The notes: a model not told the origin generated them from the sequence alone. A stretch of 64,000 bases of DNA from Acinetobacter pittii ANC 4050 (GCF_000399685.1 NZ_KB976987.1:558001-622000), one strand, 5' to 3'. Positions 8,582 through 17,930 are shown, counted from the first letter of the stretch. Made by a program: numbers and translations.

Positions 8582-10093
8582 TTAGAAGAAGCCCATTGGT
8601 TTAGTTGAATAACTCACTAATAAGTTTTTAGTTTGTTGATAATGATCTAGCATCATCTTATGGTTTTCACGGCCAATACCTGACTTCTTATAACCACCAA
8701 ATGCAGCATGTGCAGGGTAGATGTTATAACAGTTTGTCCAAACACGACCCGCTTCAATAGCACGACCCGCACGATAAGAAATATGAGCTGAACGTGACCA
8801 TACACCTGCACCTAAACCATACATAGTGTCATTGGCAATTTTGATTGCATCGTCAAAGTCTTTAAACGTTGTCACAGCAAGTACAGGTCCAAAAATTTCT
8901 TCTTGGAAAACTTGCATGCTGTTGTGACCTTTAAAAATAGTCGGATCAACATAGAAACCATCGCCTACTTCTTTACGGCCATTACCACCAAGTAAGAGCT
9001 CTGCGCCTTCTTCACGACCCGTGTTAATACAACGTAAAATTTTCTCTTGTTGTTGTAGCGATGCTTGAGCACCAATCATGGTTTCAGTATCAAGTGGATG
9101 ACCAGTCTTAATACGTTTTACACGTTCGATAGCCATTTCCAAGAACTGATCGGCAATACTTTCTTGTACTAAAGCACGAGAAGGGCAAGTACATACTTCA
9201 CCTTGGTTTAAGGCGAACATGGCAAAACCTTCAAGCGTTTTTTCCAAGAAGTCATCTTCTTTATCCAAGATATCTTCAAAGAAAAGGTTTGGTGACTTAC
9301 CGCCCAGTTCTAACGTTACTGGAATAATATTTTCGGTCGCATATTGCATCACCATTTGTCCAGTTTGAGTTGACCCTGTAAATGCAATTTTGGCAATACG
9401 TGGATTTGTCGCTAACGGGCGGCCGACTTCTGCACCGAAACCATTGACAATATTAAGGACACCCGGCGGTAAAATGTCTTGGATGAGTTCAGCGACCAGC
9501 AAAATACCCACTGGAGTTTGTTCAGCTGGTTTAATTACCACACAGTTACCCGCTGCTAATGCAGGTGCAAGTTTCCATGCTGCCATTAAAATTGGGAAGT
9601 TCCATGGAATAATTTGGCCAACAACACCGAGTGGTTCATGGAAATGATAAGCAATGGTATCTTCATCAATTTCAGAGATACCGCCTTCTTGGGCACGAAT
9701 ACATCCAGCGAAATAACGGAAATGGTCAATCGCAAGTGGAAGGTCAGCTGCCAAAGTTTCACGGACTGCTTTACCGTTATCCCAAGTTTCTGCAACAGCA
9801 AGCATTTCAAGATTTGCTTCTAAACGATCAGCAATTTTTAAAAGTATATTTGAGCGTACCGTTGGTGAAGCTTTATTCCATGTTGCTTTCGCTTTGTGTG
9901 CTGCATCTAGAGCGAGCTCAATATCTTCGGCACTAGAGCGTGGAATACGTGTAAAAGCTTTTCCGTCAACAGGAGATACATTATCAAAATATGCACCCTT
10001 TATAGGTGCTACCCATTCACCGCCAATAAAATTTTCATATTGTGATTTGAATTGAACTTTTGAGCCTGGTTGATTTGGATCGATATAGCGCAT
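8582..10093 (-). CDS. NAD-dependent aldehyde dehydrogenase (ExaC/AcoD type)
   Basis: 503-residue aldehyde dehydrogenase oxidising acetaldehyde or other short aldehydes to acids. Motifs: [11 protein letters not shown] (catalytic Glu region, about 265), [14 protein letters not shown] with the nucleophilic Cys (about 300), and FTGSTQTGQ (NAD binding, about 240). The CTC next to the active Cys and the C-terminal [22 protein letters not shown] are typical of the ExaC/AcoD branch. The start at 10093 is chosen because AAGGA lies 8 bases upstream and the family begins MRYIDP; an in-frame ATG at 10132 is rejected. It is divergent from a GAF-domain regulator with a shared 142-bp intergenic region, and an iron alcohol dehydrogenase lies 2.5 kb away, fitting an ethanol-to-acetate route. 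Confidence 0.93.
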   Translation of the reverse strand: MRYIDPNQPGSKVQFKSQYENFIGGEWVAPIKGAYFDNVSPVDGKAFTRIPRSSAEDIELALDAAHKAKATWNKASPTVRSNILLKIADRLEANLEMLAVAETWDNGKAVRETLAADLPLAIDHFRYFAGCIRAQEGGISEIDEDTIAYHFHEPLGVVGQIIPWNFPILMAAWKLAPALAAGNCVVIKPAEQTPVGILLVAELIQDILPPGVLNIVNGFGAEVGRPLATNPRIAKIAFTGSTQTGQMVMQYATENIIPVTLELGGKSPNLFFEDILDKEDDFLEKTLEGFAMFALNQGEVCTCPSRALVQESIADQFLEMAIERVKRIKTGHPLDTETMIGAQASLQQQEKILRCINTGREEGAELLLGGNGRKEVGDGFYVDPTIFKGHNSMQVFQEEIFGPVLAVTTFKDFDDAIKIANDTMYGLGAGVWSRSAHISYRAGRAIEAGRVWTNCYNIYPAHAAFGGYKKSGIGRENHKMMLDHYQQTKNLLVSYSTKPMGFF

Positions 10094-10186
10094 ATAAATA
10101 TTCCTTTGCTTTTTAGGACTAAAGACTAACAAGAACCCTGTCAGTAGGTACTTTCGTACTTTGTATAATTAGGATATAAAGAAGAA

Positions 10187-10203
10187 GGTTGGAGAAAGGT
10201 TGG
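10187..10203 (+). promoter_or_regulatory. Direct repeat GGTTGG-N5-GGTTGG between aldehyde dehydrogenase and its divergent regulator
   Basis: GGTTGG occurs at 10187-10192 and 10198-10203, 11 bp start to start (one helical turn). It lies about 95-110 bp upstream of the aldehyde dehydrogenase start and about 35 bp before the regulator start. The same element recurs near 12459-12475 and 13846-13866. I infer an operator for the GAF-domain regulator. Confidence 0.5.
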
Positions 10204-10235
10204 AATAGAAATGTGGATATATAAGGAATTTACAA

Positions 10236-11426
10236 ATGTTCACAAAAAAGGATTTATTGCAGCAACGGACGTTGATTGATCAACTGCGCACGCAAAATAG
10301 TCTCTCTCCTCAAAACGCTGCCAAACTCGGCCAAAGTATTGCAAGCTCTTGGGAACGATCAGCTTCTGCTGCGATTCCTAAAGAACGTTTTGCTGCTCCA
10401 CTCGTCGAGAAAAAAACTGCTTCACAGAATGCTTTAGATCTGGCTTTAAGCCAATGTGCCGACGACTTGCGTCATATTGCAGAGCAATCTTCAATGGTGA
10501 TTGCTGTCGGTGATATCGGTAGTACCATTATTTGGACGGCGCCAAGTGCTCAAATGCAAAGTGCTGCTGAGCGTGTGCATTTTGTACAAGGTGGACAGTG
10601 GCGTGAAGAATTTGTAGGCACTAATGCTTTGGCTTTATCTTTAAAAACTCAACAATCAAGCTGTGTTTTTTCAAATGAACATTATATGGAATCAATTCAT
10701 GATTGGGTGTGTTATGCGGCACCAATTATCGATCCATACTCGAAACAAACTCTTGGTGTCGTTGATTTATCGACGACTTGGAAGAATCATAATAGTTTAG
10801 GAATATTGGCTGCTGAACGTTGTGCATCCATTATTCAATCCGCTTTGCTAGAGCAGCAGCGCCAGCAATTACATATTCGTGCTTTTTCGACACCGCAAGT
10901 TAAATTTAACGGCAAAAGCTTGTTATTAACGCCGCGTCAAATTGAGATTTTAACCATATTGGCGTTATGTCCACATGGTTTAACATTAGAGCATCTTTAT
11001 CAGGCACTCTATGGCGAACGTAAAGTCAGCATGGGTACACTTAAAGCTGAAATGTCTCAACTACGAGATATTTTGGGGGGCTTACTTGGTTCTCGTCCAT
11101 ATCGCCTACTTGTGCATGTTGAAGCCGATTTTTTACAAGCTGAACAGGCACTGGATGCAGGATATGCGGCTTCTGCTTTGCAGCTTTACACAGGCGTATT
11201 TCTGGCAAAAACTGAAAGTCCATTTTTATGTGCATGGCGTGACTGCCTTGAGTCACGCTTGAGCGATGCAATTTTTAAAACCCAAGAAACAGATTTATTA
11301 CTTAAGCATCTCGCCCATTTCCCTGAAGCAATCGATGCGGTAGAACGCCTTATGGAGCTATTACCGAGTGAGCATCCTGCGCATCAATTGCTGGTGAAAT
11401 ACCTTGATTCACCTAAACTCAGTTAA
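10236..11426 (+). CDS. GAF-domain transcriptional regulator (AcoR-like N-terminus, no sigma-54 ATPase domain)
   Basis: 396-residue regulator. The N-terminal 200 residues resemble AcoR-type activators: an SWERS segment at about residue 33-37, followed by a GAF sensor (DLRHIAEQSSMVIAVGDIGSTIIWTAP... and the WVCYAAPIIDPYSKQTLGVVDLS core at about 160-185). The AAA+ domain expected of an AcoR-type sigma-54 activator is absent. Instead residues about 225-290 (LLTPRQIEILTILAL ... YGERKVSMGTLKAEMSQLRDIL) look like a winged-helix output domain of the OmpR/SARP kind, followed by a helical C-terminus. It is divergent from the aldehyde dehydrogenase and probably controls the surrounding alcohol/aldehyde genes. 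Its stop overlaps the end of the convergent hydrolase gene by 4 bp. Confidence 0.75.
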   Translation: MFTKKDLLQQRTLIDQLRTQNSLSPQNAAKLGQSIASSWERSASAAIPKERFAAPLVEKKTASQNALDLALSQCADDLRHIAEQSSMVIAVGDIGSTIIWTAPSAQMQSAAERVHFVQGGQWREEFVGTNALALSLKTQQSSCVFSNEHYMESIHDWVCYAAPIIDPYSKQTLGVVDLSTTWKNHNSLGILAAERCASIIQSALLEQQRQQLHIRAFSTPQVKFNGKSLLLTPRQIEILTILALCPHGLTLEHLYQALYGERKVSMGTLKAEMSQLRDILGGLLGSRPYRLLVHVEADFLQAEQALDAGYAASALQLYTGVFLAKTESPFLCAWRDCLESRLSDAIFKTQETDLLLKHLAHFPEAIDAVERLMELLPSEHPAHQLLVKYLDSPKLS

Positions 11427-12391
11427 GTGATTTTTTGATCCAGCCACTGGAACAATTGTTGATAGACTTGTTCTCGTACTGGCTGGGCCGAAAGGACTAA
11501 ATCGTGCAATCCATTTTGAATAGGGACAATAGAGACGTCGCCTTTGATTTTTTTACCAAATTTCGCAATGTCTTTAACGTCTAAAATCACATCGCTTTGA
11601 GTCGCATCTGTTCCCCATTTTTTAGGATTTTTAGTTTGATGTGAATGCATAATGAGTGCGGGAATATTCAGTTTAACGCCGCGGTGGATTTCTTTTTGTG
11701 CCGTATGAATTGCATATAGAAAGCTGAGTTGAACCGTAGGGGCAGAGGTAGGTTTCCAGTCCAGATTAAAGTCCCATTCGCCCTTAAGCTGTTTGTGAAG
11801 GCTGGTGGTGTACCATTTGTTAAGTTTGCTTGGAAATTTAACTTTAGGCAGATATTTTCCTACTCGACTGAGCACTGGTATACCGAATTTTTTTTCGACT
11901 AAGCTTAAATTAAAATCGTAAAACGGACTATTCGCCCAGAGCGCTTTAATAAGAGGATGAGCTGGATGATGGGCAGCATAAAGCGTCGCAGTTAAACCGC
12001 CAGTAGAATGTCCTGCAAGTAAAACTTGAGTGTGCTGTTCTTTGCCAATAATTTCTAATGCTTGAGTAATTTCGGCATCATATTCATTTAAATCAAGTAC
12101 ATTATAGAAAATTTGATGAGGCAGCTTTGAACGCCCGTATTTTCTTAGATCGAGTGCATAGAAGTCGTAACCATGGGCATTGAATTGCTCAGCCATTTCA
12201 GTTTGAAAGAAATAATCTAAAAAACCATGAATATAAAGTACGGCTTTTTGAGACGGTTGAGAGGCCTTTTTACGCACTAAAGTTGCTACAACTTTACCTT
12301 CATAATCACTAGGAAAGTTGAGTGTGAGCTGTTCGTAGCCAGTACCTAAAATATCTGGAACATAAGTTTGATTAGCTAAAGATGTATTCAT
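11423..12391 (-). CDS. Alpha/beta hydrolase (serine hydrolase / lysophospholipase-like)
   Basis: 322-residue alpha/beta hydrolase. It shows the oxyanion segment YIHGFLDYFF (about residues 52-61), the nucleophile elbow LAGHSTGG (Ser near 119), a possible acid residue in the IPALIMHSH...TKNPKKWGTDATQSD region and the late His in NGLHDLV (about 298). The closest type is the monoacylglycerol lipase/lysophospholipase group. There is no signal peptide, so it is probably cytoplasmic. Its position between the aldehyde and alcohol dehydrogenases, with the shared upstream repeat, suggests that it releases alcohols from esters for this pathway; that is inference. Confidence 0.8.
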   Translation of the reverse strand: MNTSLANQTYVPDILGTGYEQLTLNFPSDYEGKVVATLVRKKASQPSQKAVLYIHGFLDYFFQTEMAEQFNAHGYDFYALDLRKYGRSKLPHQIFYNVLDLNEYDAEITQALEIIGKEQHTQVLLAGHSTGGLTATLYAAHHPAHPLIKALWANSPFYDFNLSLVEKKFGIPVLSRVGKYLPKVKFPSKLNKWYTTSLHKQLKGEWDFNLDWKPTSAPTVQLSFLYAIHTAQKEIHRGVKLNIPALIMHSHQTKNPKKWGTDATQSDVILDVKDIAKFGKKIKGDVSIVPIQNGLHDLVLSAQPVREQVYQQLFQWLDQKIT

Positions 12392-12458
12392 TTTTATCGA
12401 GCTATTGTCATTAAGTCATGCAGAGTATCCTTCAATGAAATGGGCGAATTGTCAATCA

Positions 12459-12475
12459 GGTTTAGAGAAGGTTGG
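12459..12475 (+). promoter_or_regulatory. GGTT-type repeat upstream of the alpha/beta hydrolase
   Basis: GGTTTA at 12459 and GGTTGG at 12470 are 11 bp apart, and a third, weaker GGTACT follows at 12482. The block ends about 70-95 bp upstream of the hydrolase start and resembles the elements at 10187 and 13846. Confidence 0.4.
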
Positions 12476-12494
12476 AATAAAGGTACTAAAAAAA

Positions 12495-12522
12495 GGGAAT
12501 ACCGCTGGAGCTAAGTATTCCC
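12495..12522 (-). terminator. Terminator after the iron alcohol dehydrogenase gene
   Basis: GGGAATAC / GTATTCCC 8-bp stem; on the minus strand it is followed by a run of T. A second 10-bp stem, AGTAAGTCAA / TTGACTTACT (12529-12560), lies between it and the dehydrogenase stop. Confidence 0.75.
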
Positions 12523-12585
12523 AAAAAAGTAAGTCAACGGTCGGAGGGATTTGACTTACTAGAGGGATATGCCATTACATCAGTA

Positions 12586-13758
12586 TTAAAGTGCTGCTTT
12601 GAAAATCTCCACAACTTGTGCATGGTTTGCTTTACGAGGGTTGGTGAGCATACATGCGTCTTTTTGAGCGTTATCTGCCATCACTGCAAGGTCTTCAGTT
12701 TTCACCCCAAGCTCTGTTAAACCAGATGGAATACCAATCGATGAAGACAGTTTGCGAATGGCATCAATTGCAGCATATGCAGCTTCTGTTAGAGTTAGCC
12801 CTTGAGTATTCACACCCATTAACTCAGCGATTTTTGCATAACGATCTGGACAAGCAATTAAGTTAAATTCACATACGTGTGGTAACAAAATTGCGTTACA
12901 CACGCCGTGAGGTAAGTTGTAAAAACCACCTAACTGGTGCGCCATTGCATGAACATAACCTAAAGATGCATTGTTAAATGCCATACCAGCCAAGTATTGT
13001 GCATAGCTCATTGCATCACGCGCTTCGATGTTTTCACCATTGGCAACTGCAGGTTGTAACCATTGACTAATCATCGTGATGGCTTTTTCTGCACAGGCAT
13101 CGGTAATAGGATTTGCCGCCGTAGAAACATATGCTTCAACTGCATGGGTTAGCGCATCCATACCTGTTGCAGCGGTTAAACCTGCCGGTTTTGCAATCAT
13201 AAGTTTCGGGTCATCAATCGCTATAAGTGGGGTACAGCGCCAGTCAACGATTGCCATTTTCACGTGAGTGTCTGTATTGGTAATAATACAGAAACGAGTC
13301 ATTTCAGATGCAGTACCAGCCGTTGTATTCACTGCAATCAATGGCGTCATCGGGACTTTACTTTTATCGATGCCTTCGTAGTCACGAATATGACCACCAC
13401 CTGCAGTAACTAAGCCAATCCCTTTTGCACAGTCATGAGATGAACCGCCACCAAGAGAGACAATAAAGTCACAGCCATTTTCGTTATAGGCATTCACACC
13501 GTTGTGAACATTAATATCGGTTGGGTTAGGTTCTGCACCCGGGAAAATATGGCTCGCGACGCCTGCTTCAGTTAAATAGTTCGCGATAAGATCTGCAACA
13601 CCAAATTTAAATAAGCCTTCATCGGTCACAATTAATGCTTTTTTTGCGCCGAGGTTTTGTGCCTTTATACCTATTTCTTTGGCACATCCTGGTCCAAAGA
13701 GTGATACACATGGGATATAAAAACCGTTTGTTTGATCTGCAATATTTTTAAAAGCCAT
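12586..13758 (-). CDS. Iron-containing alcohol dehydrogenase (YiaY/AdhB type)
   Basis: 390-residue group III alcohol dehydrogenase, NAD-dependent, using Fe2+ or Zn2+. Motifs: SLGGGSSHDCAKGIG (nucleotide binding, about 95-109), the metal ligands Asp near 196 and His in GMDALTHAVEAYVS (about 203-216), and HAMAHQLGGFYNLPHGVCNAILLPHV (about 263-288). The ATG at 13758 is preferred over one 27 bp upstream because AAGGAA sits 9 bases before it and the family starts MAFKN. With the aldehyde dehydrogenase it would convert ethanol or similar alcohols to acids. It is divergent from the helicase gene. A CCTACC repeat lies about 90 bp upstream. Confidence 0.93.
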   Translation of the reverse strand: MAFKNIADQTNGFYIPCVSLFGPGCAKEIGIKAQNLGAKKALIVTDEGLFKFGVADLIANYLTEAGVASHIFPGAEPNPTDINVHNGVNAYNENGCDFIVSLGGGSSHDCAKGIGLVTAGGGHIRDYEGIDKSKVPMTPLIAVNTTAGTASEMTRFCIITNTDTHVKMAIVDWRCTPLIAIDDPKLMIAKPAGLTAATGMDALTHAVEAYVSTAANPITDACAEKAITMISQWLQPAVANGENIEARDAMSYAQYLAGMAFNNASLGYVHAMAHQLGGFYNLPHGVCNAILLPHVCEFNLIACPDRYAKIAELMGVNTQGLTLTEAAYAAIDAIRKLSSSIGIPSGLTELGVKTEDLAVMADNAQKDACMLTNPRKANHAQVVEIFKAAL

Positions 13759-13845
13759 GGAGTGATTCCTTTTCCATAAATCCATTGTTTGTTATTACAG
13801 GTGAGCCTCACCATGGCCTTAGTATTGTGATGTGAAGATTATTTT

Positions 13846-13866
13846 CCTACCTACCAAAAACCTACC
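13846..13866 (-). promoter_or_regulatory. CCTACC repeat (GGTAGG on minus strand) upstream of the alcohol dehydrogenase
   Basis: CCTACC at 13850-13855 and 13861-13866 are 11 bp apart; a third overlapping copy starts at 13846. Read on the minus strand this is GGTAGG-N5-GGTAGG, close to the GGTTGG-N5-GGTTGG element at 10187. Confidence 0.5.
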
Positions 13867-13987
13867 AAATATTATTTGTTTGTTAATTATTGATTTATAA
13901 ATGCTTTTTAGAAAGTTTGGCACATTCATTTAATTTTTTCGGGAAAATCGTTAAGCTATGGGCTGTTGAAGATGTACATATGAGATT

Positions 13988-15700
13988 ATGAAACAGGAAA
14001 CTGCGCTTAAACTGCTTAAAGCAGGTGAAAATGTCTTTTTAACCGGTTCGGCTGGTGCAGGGAAAACCTATACACTTAATCAGTACATCCAATACCTAAA
14101 AGCACGTAAAGTGCCTGTGGCGATTACGGCATCTACAGGTATTGCTGCAACGCATATGAACGGTATGACTATTCATACATGGGCTGGTATCGGTATTAAA
14201 GATCAGTTAACCGATGATGATCTAAAACGCATGAAAGAGCGTAAATACCTCAAGGAACACCTTGAAAATGCGCAAGTTCTTGTGATTGATGAAATCTCGA
14301 TGCTCCATGCGAAGCAGCTTAATTTGGTCAACCAAGTTCTAAAATATTTTAAAGAAAGCGATGAAGCTTTTGGTGGCATTCAAGTTATTGTGGCTGGAGA
14401 TTTCTTCCAGTTGCCACCTGTTGGCCGTAATGGTGAAGCCAATCGCGACAAGTTCTGTTTTATGTCAGATGCATGGGTCGAAGCTAAATTTCGCGTATGT
14501 TATTTAACAGAACAGCACCGTCAAGACGATGAAATTCTGAACCAGATTTTAAATGCTATTCGCGCGCAAAATATTCAAGCAGATCATTTACAAGCACTAC
14601 GTCAATCACGCTCACACGATATTGGTGAGACCTTTACGCGTCTTTACACGCACAATATGGATGTCGACAATATCAATTATCAGCACCTAAATGAAATTGA
14701 TAATGAAGGGCACCAATTCAATGCTGTTTTAGATGGTAATGAAAAACTATTAGAAACTTTAAAATCTTCTGTTCGTGCGCCAGAAGAGTTAACGCTTAAA
14801 AAGCATGCCAAAGTCATGTTTGTAAAAAACAACTTTGATATGGGTTATATCAACGGAAGTTTAGGCGAAGTCATCGGCTTTGAAGAAGATGACGAAAATG
14901 GCTTACTGCCGAAAGTAAAATTGACCGATGGCACAACATTATTGGTTGCTCCTGAAACATGGTCAGTTGAAAATGAAGCAGGTAAGGTTATTGCAAGTTT
15001 TCAGCAGATTCCACTTCGCTTAGCATGGGCGATTACCATTCATAAAAGCCAAGGTATGACTTTAGAAGCTGCCGAAATTAACCTCATGAACACTTTTGAA
15101 AAAGGTCAGGGTTATGTTGCACTTTCGCGCTTAAAATCTTTAACGGGGTTAAAGCTATTAGGTATTAATGAGCAAGCTTTAGAATTAGACAGTTTAGCTG
15201 TCAAAGCCGATCGCCGTTTTCAAGAGCTGTCTAAAGAAGCCGAAGATAACTTTGCAGATGTAGATTTAACTGCTCAGCATAAAGCATTTATACGTCACTG
15301 TGGGGGTACCTTAAATGAAACTGAGATTTCTCGTAATGAGAAAAAACTCGCAAAAGGTGGCAAGCAAAATTACGCTACGGCAACGCTAGACGAGACACGT
15401 GTCTTGTTTGAAGAAGGCTATGAAATTGAAGATATCGCGCATGAACGTGGTCTAACCCCAGCGACGATTATTAACCATTTGGCTCGACTTCATAAAGAGC
15501 AAAAGCTAGATATTTCGGTTGCCCATCCGGGTGAAGAAGTGGTCGAAGAAATTCGTAAAATTTATAAGAAGCTTAAAAAACGCCAAAATCCAGATCATTT
15601 TTCTGATGATGGTTCGATCAAACTAAGACCAATTGTTGAGGCAACCAGCCCTCGGATGGGATATGATCAAGTTCGATTAGCTTTATTATTTATTGAGTAA
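13988..15700 (+). CDS. PIF1/RecD-like DNA helicase with C-terminal helix-turn-helix domain
   Basis: 570-residue superfamily 1B helicase. Walker A GSAGAGKT is at about residues 20-27, motif Ia STGIAATHMNGMTIHTWAGIG follows at 56, Walker B VIDEISM at about 97, GDFFQLPPVG at about 138, and the late helicase motif ITIHKSQGMTLEAA...YVALSRLKSL at 350-390. The C-terminal part (residues about 470-520: EEGYEIEDIAHERGLTPATIINHLARL) is the helicase/RNase D C-terminal-type helix-turn-helix found fused to bacterial PIF1 and RecQ proteins. It probably acts on DNA replication or recombination intermediates. Divergent from the alcohol dehydrogenase. Confidence 0.88.
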   Translation: MKQETALKLLKAGENVFLTGSAGAGKTYTLNQYIQYLKARKVPVAITASTGIAATHMNGMTIHTWAGIGIKDQLTDDDLKRMKERKYLKEHLENAQVLVIDEISMLHAKQLNLVNQVLKYFKESDEAFGGIQVIVAGDFFQLPPVGRNGEANRDKFCFMSDAWVEAKFRVCYLTEQHRQDDEILNQILNAIRAQNIQADHLQALRQSRSHDIGETFTRLYTHNMDVDNINYQHLNEIDNEGHQFNAVLDGNEKLLETLKSSVRAPEELTLKKHAKVMFVKNNFDMGYINGSLGEVIGFEEDDENGLLPKVKLTDGTTLLVAPETWSVENEAGKVIASFQQIPLRLAWAITIHKSQGMTLEAAEINLMNTFEKGQGYVALSRLKSLTGLKLLGINEQALELDSLAVKADRRFQELSKEAEDNFADVDLTAQHKAFIRHCGGTLNETEISRNEKKLAKGGKQNYATATLDETRVLFEEGYEIEDIAHERGLTPATIINHLARLHKEQKLDISVAHPGEEVVEEIRKIYKKLKKRQNPDHFSDDGSIKLRPIVEATSPRMGYDQVRLALLFIE

Positions 15701-15747
15701 AGTTTAATTCGCTTAATGACTTATTTATTATATAAATTGAGGTGGCT

Positions 15748-16107
15748 ATGCCGCACGTTGTAGTTGATTATTCAGAAAATTTAACTGGATTAAACGCAAA
15801 ACAATTACTTGAAGAAATTAATACCACGCTTATTGAGACAGAGCTATTTAGTCCAGAAGACATTAAAAGCCGTGCGCGTAAAGATGACGTTTTCCTCATT
15901 GGCTTAGGAGCTGATCAAGCCTATATTCATGTAAAAGCCTACATTTTGTCAGGAAGAACAGCCGAACAAAAACAACTTATGGGTGAGCAGTTATTAGAGG
16001 CACTCAGCAACAAAAAATATCTACAACCAGATTTTAATAAAGAAATTCAATTGTGCGTTGAGCTTATCGATATGCCAAGAGAAGATTATTTTAAGCAAGT
16101 TGTATAA
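15748..16107 (+). CDS. 5-carboxymethyl-2-hydroxymuconate isomerase-like tautomerase
   Basis: 119-residue tautomerase of the CHMI family. The start at 15748 (ATG, sequence MPHVVVDYSENL) is chosen because processing then exposes Pro-1, the catalytic base of the superfamily; the GTG 6 bp upstream would destroy this. GAGGTGG precedes it. CHMI isomerises a homoprotocatechuate intermediate, but no other homoprotocatechuate genes are here, so the true substrate is open. It lies 47 bp after the helicase gene in the same direction. Confidence 0.82.
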   Translation: MPHVVVDYSENLTGLNAKQLLEEINTTLIETELFSPEDIKSRARKDDVFLIGLGADQAYIHVKAYILSGRTAEQKQLMGEQLLEALSNKKYLQPDFNKEIQLCVELIDMPREDYFKQVV

Positions 16108-16171
16108 CACTAAAAAAGCGCAATTTCGATCAAGAATAGAGATGAGCACTATGTAAAAGTAGTGCTATCGA

Positions 16172-17040
16172 ATGAACAGACATAAATGTATGGCTGTATA
16201 TATACAAAAGTTGCAACGGGTTTGCGATTATATTCAAAGACATTTAGATGAAGATTTAGATGTTGATCGACTGAGCCAGATTGCGGCCTTATCCAAGTTT
16301 CATTTTCATCGAATTTTTGCCATTCATATTGGCCTAAATGTGATGAAGTTTATTCAATTTTCTCGTTTAAAGCGGGCCTCTTTTCAACTGGCATTTGAAC
16401 CTGATCTCAAAATTATTGAGATTGCATTGCAAGCAGGGTTTGATAGTCCAGAGGCTTTTACTCGTGCATTTAAGCGTTCATTTGATCAAACTCCTCGGGC
16501 TTTTAGAGAGAAACCAGACTGGGAATCTTGGCACCAGAAGTTTGTTTTTACGATTCCAAAAAGTGAGTTAAAAATGAATGTAAATATTGTTGAGCGGCCT
16601 GCTGAAAAGATTGCCTATCTGTCGCATTTAGGCAGTCCAGATAAAGTCTTTGAAACGGCTGCACGTTTTATTGCTTGGCGTAAAGAAACGGGTTTATCAC
16701 CTGTGACCAAATCTAGAACTTATGGTATTCCGTTTGCTGACCCTGAACAGACGCCATCTGACGAGTTTAGATTTGATATTGCGGGTTCAATTGAAAAGGC
16801 TGTACTCAAAATACTTACGGCGTACAAACAGGAGAAATTCCTGCGGGTCGTTATGCAACCGTAAGGCATGTTGGTAGTCATGACCAGATTAAAGATAGTG
16901 TGTATTACATCTTTAGAAACTGGTTATCCGAGCAATCAGAAGAAGCTGGGGATTATCCTGTTTTCTTTCACTATCACAATTTTGTACATGAGGTGAAAGA
17001 GTCCGAGCTTATTACAGATATCTACTTACTTTTAAAGTAA
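16172..17040 (+). pseudogene. AraC-family regulator with GyrI-like domain, broken by a frameshift
   Basis: The first frame (16172-16864) encodes an AraC-type double helix-turn-helix (residues about 8-105; motifs LSKFHFHRIF and AGFDSPEAFTRAFKRSF...TPRAFR) and the start of a GyrI-like effector domain. From about 16807 the rest of that domain continues in another frame: codons CAA AAT ACT TAC GGC read Q-N-T-Y-G and run on as TGEIPAGRYATVRHVG to a stop at 17038-17040. One base appears to be missing near 16804-16806. Repaired, it would be about 289 residues, the usual size of AraC-GyrI regulators. As written the protein lacks the last 60-70 residues; DNA binding could survive. Sequencing error cannot be excluded. 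Confidence 0.8.
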
Positions 17041-17067
17041 GTGTAAGTGATACAGGTCTAACTTAGG

Positions 17068-17895
17068 TTATGTCTGTAGGTTTAAAAGCTTGATATCAGC
17101 ATATTGCTCAATTAAGTTGGCATCTAACATATGGATATAATCCATAAAGAGGGTACTAAAACTTCCCATAGTTTGTGCCTGATTTGCTGCCAGTTTACCT
17201 GCAATTGCGAAGTGAACATGAGCTGAAAGTGCGGCAATGCTTGGGGTAGTCACAGCGCTATATGCTGCGATTAAAGCTCCTAATGCACAGCCCGTTGCCG
17301 TAATTTTAGGTTGCAACGGACTTCCGCCGTTTACTTGGATAACGATGTCTAATTCTTTAGATAAAATGTAATCTGACTCGCCCGAAATAGCGATACAGTC
17401 TGCATGCGTTAAGAGGGAGAAAGCCTGTTGATAGGCTTGATCACTACTTAAGGTACTATCGACACCTTTAGATTGAACTTGGTTGCCTGCAAGCGTACTG
17501 ATTTCTGAGGCATTACCACGTATAACGCTTGGCTTAAATTGTAAAAGCTCGTCTGTCATTTGACTGCGCCAAGCTAAAATTGGTCCATAGCCGACTGGGT
17601 CGAGTACCCAAGGAATATTATGAAGCTGTGCAGTCTTTGCAGAGATTTGCATAGCTTGCATTTGCTCTGAAGTTGGCGTGCCCAAATTAATGCTTAAAGC
17701 TGATGAAATCTTGGTAAAACTTTCGGCTTCATAAGGATTATCAATCATGGCAGGTGAAGCACCAGAAGCAAGCAACACATTGGCTGTATAGTTCGCTGCA
17801 ACACTATTGGTAATACATTGCACAAGAGGCGTTTTTGCCTGCATGTTTTGCCAAGCTTCAATTACTTGCTCAATTAAAGTCGATGCTGATGTCAT
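17068..17895 (-). CDS. thiM: Hydroxyethylthiazole kinase
   Basis: 275-residue kinase phosphorylating 4-methyl-5-(2-hydroxyethyl)thiazole for thiamine salvage. Recognised by VQCITNSVAANYTANVLLA (about residues 24-42), GASPAMIDNPYE and the ATP/active-site loop ITATGCALGALIAAY (about 199-213, with the catalytic Cys). AAGGAT lies before the start. It follows the zinc-ribbon gene by 35 bp on the same strand and there is no room for a TPP riboswitch directly upstream. No thiE or thiD is adjacent. Confidence 0.93.
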   Translation of the reverse strand: MTSASTLIEQVIEAWQNMQAKTPLVQCITNSVAANYTANVLLASGASPAMIDNPYEAESFTKISSALSINLGTPTSEQMQAMQISAKTAQLHNIPWVLDPVGYGPILAWRSQMTDELLQFKPSVIRGNASEISTLAGNQVQSKGVDSTLSSDQAYQQAFSLLTHADCIAISGESDYILSKELDIVIQVNGGSPLQPKITATGCALGALIAAYSAVTTPSIAALSAHVHFAIAGKLAANQAQTMGSFSTLFMDYIHMLDANLIEQYADIKLLNLQT

Positions 17896-17930
17896 ATTAT
17901 TATCCTTATCAAGCCAAAGTGATTAAAGAT

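Noticed and set aside
10093-10132. 13-residue N-terminal extension of the aldehyde dehydrogenase
   Set aside because: AAGGA is placed for the ATG at 10093 and the family begins there.
17896-17930. TPP riboswitch before thiM
   Set aside because: Only 35 bp separate thiM from the preceding gene, too little for a riboswitch.
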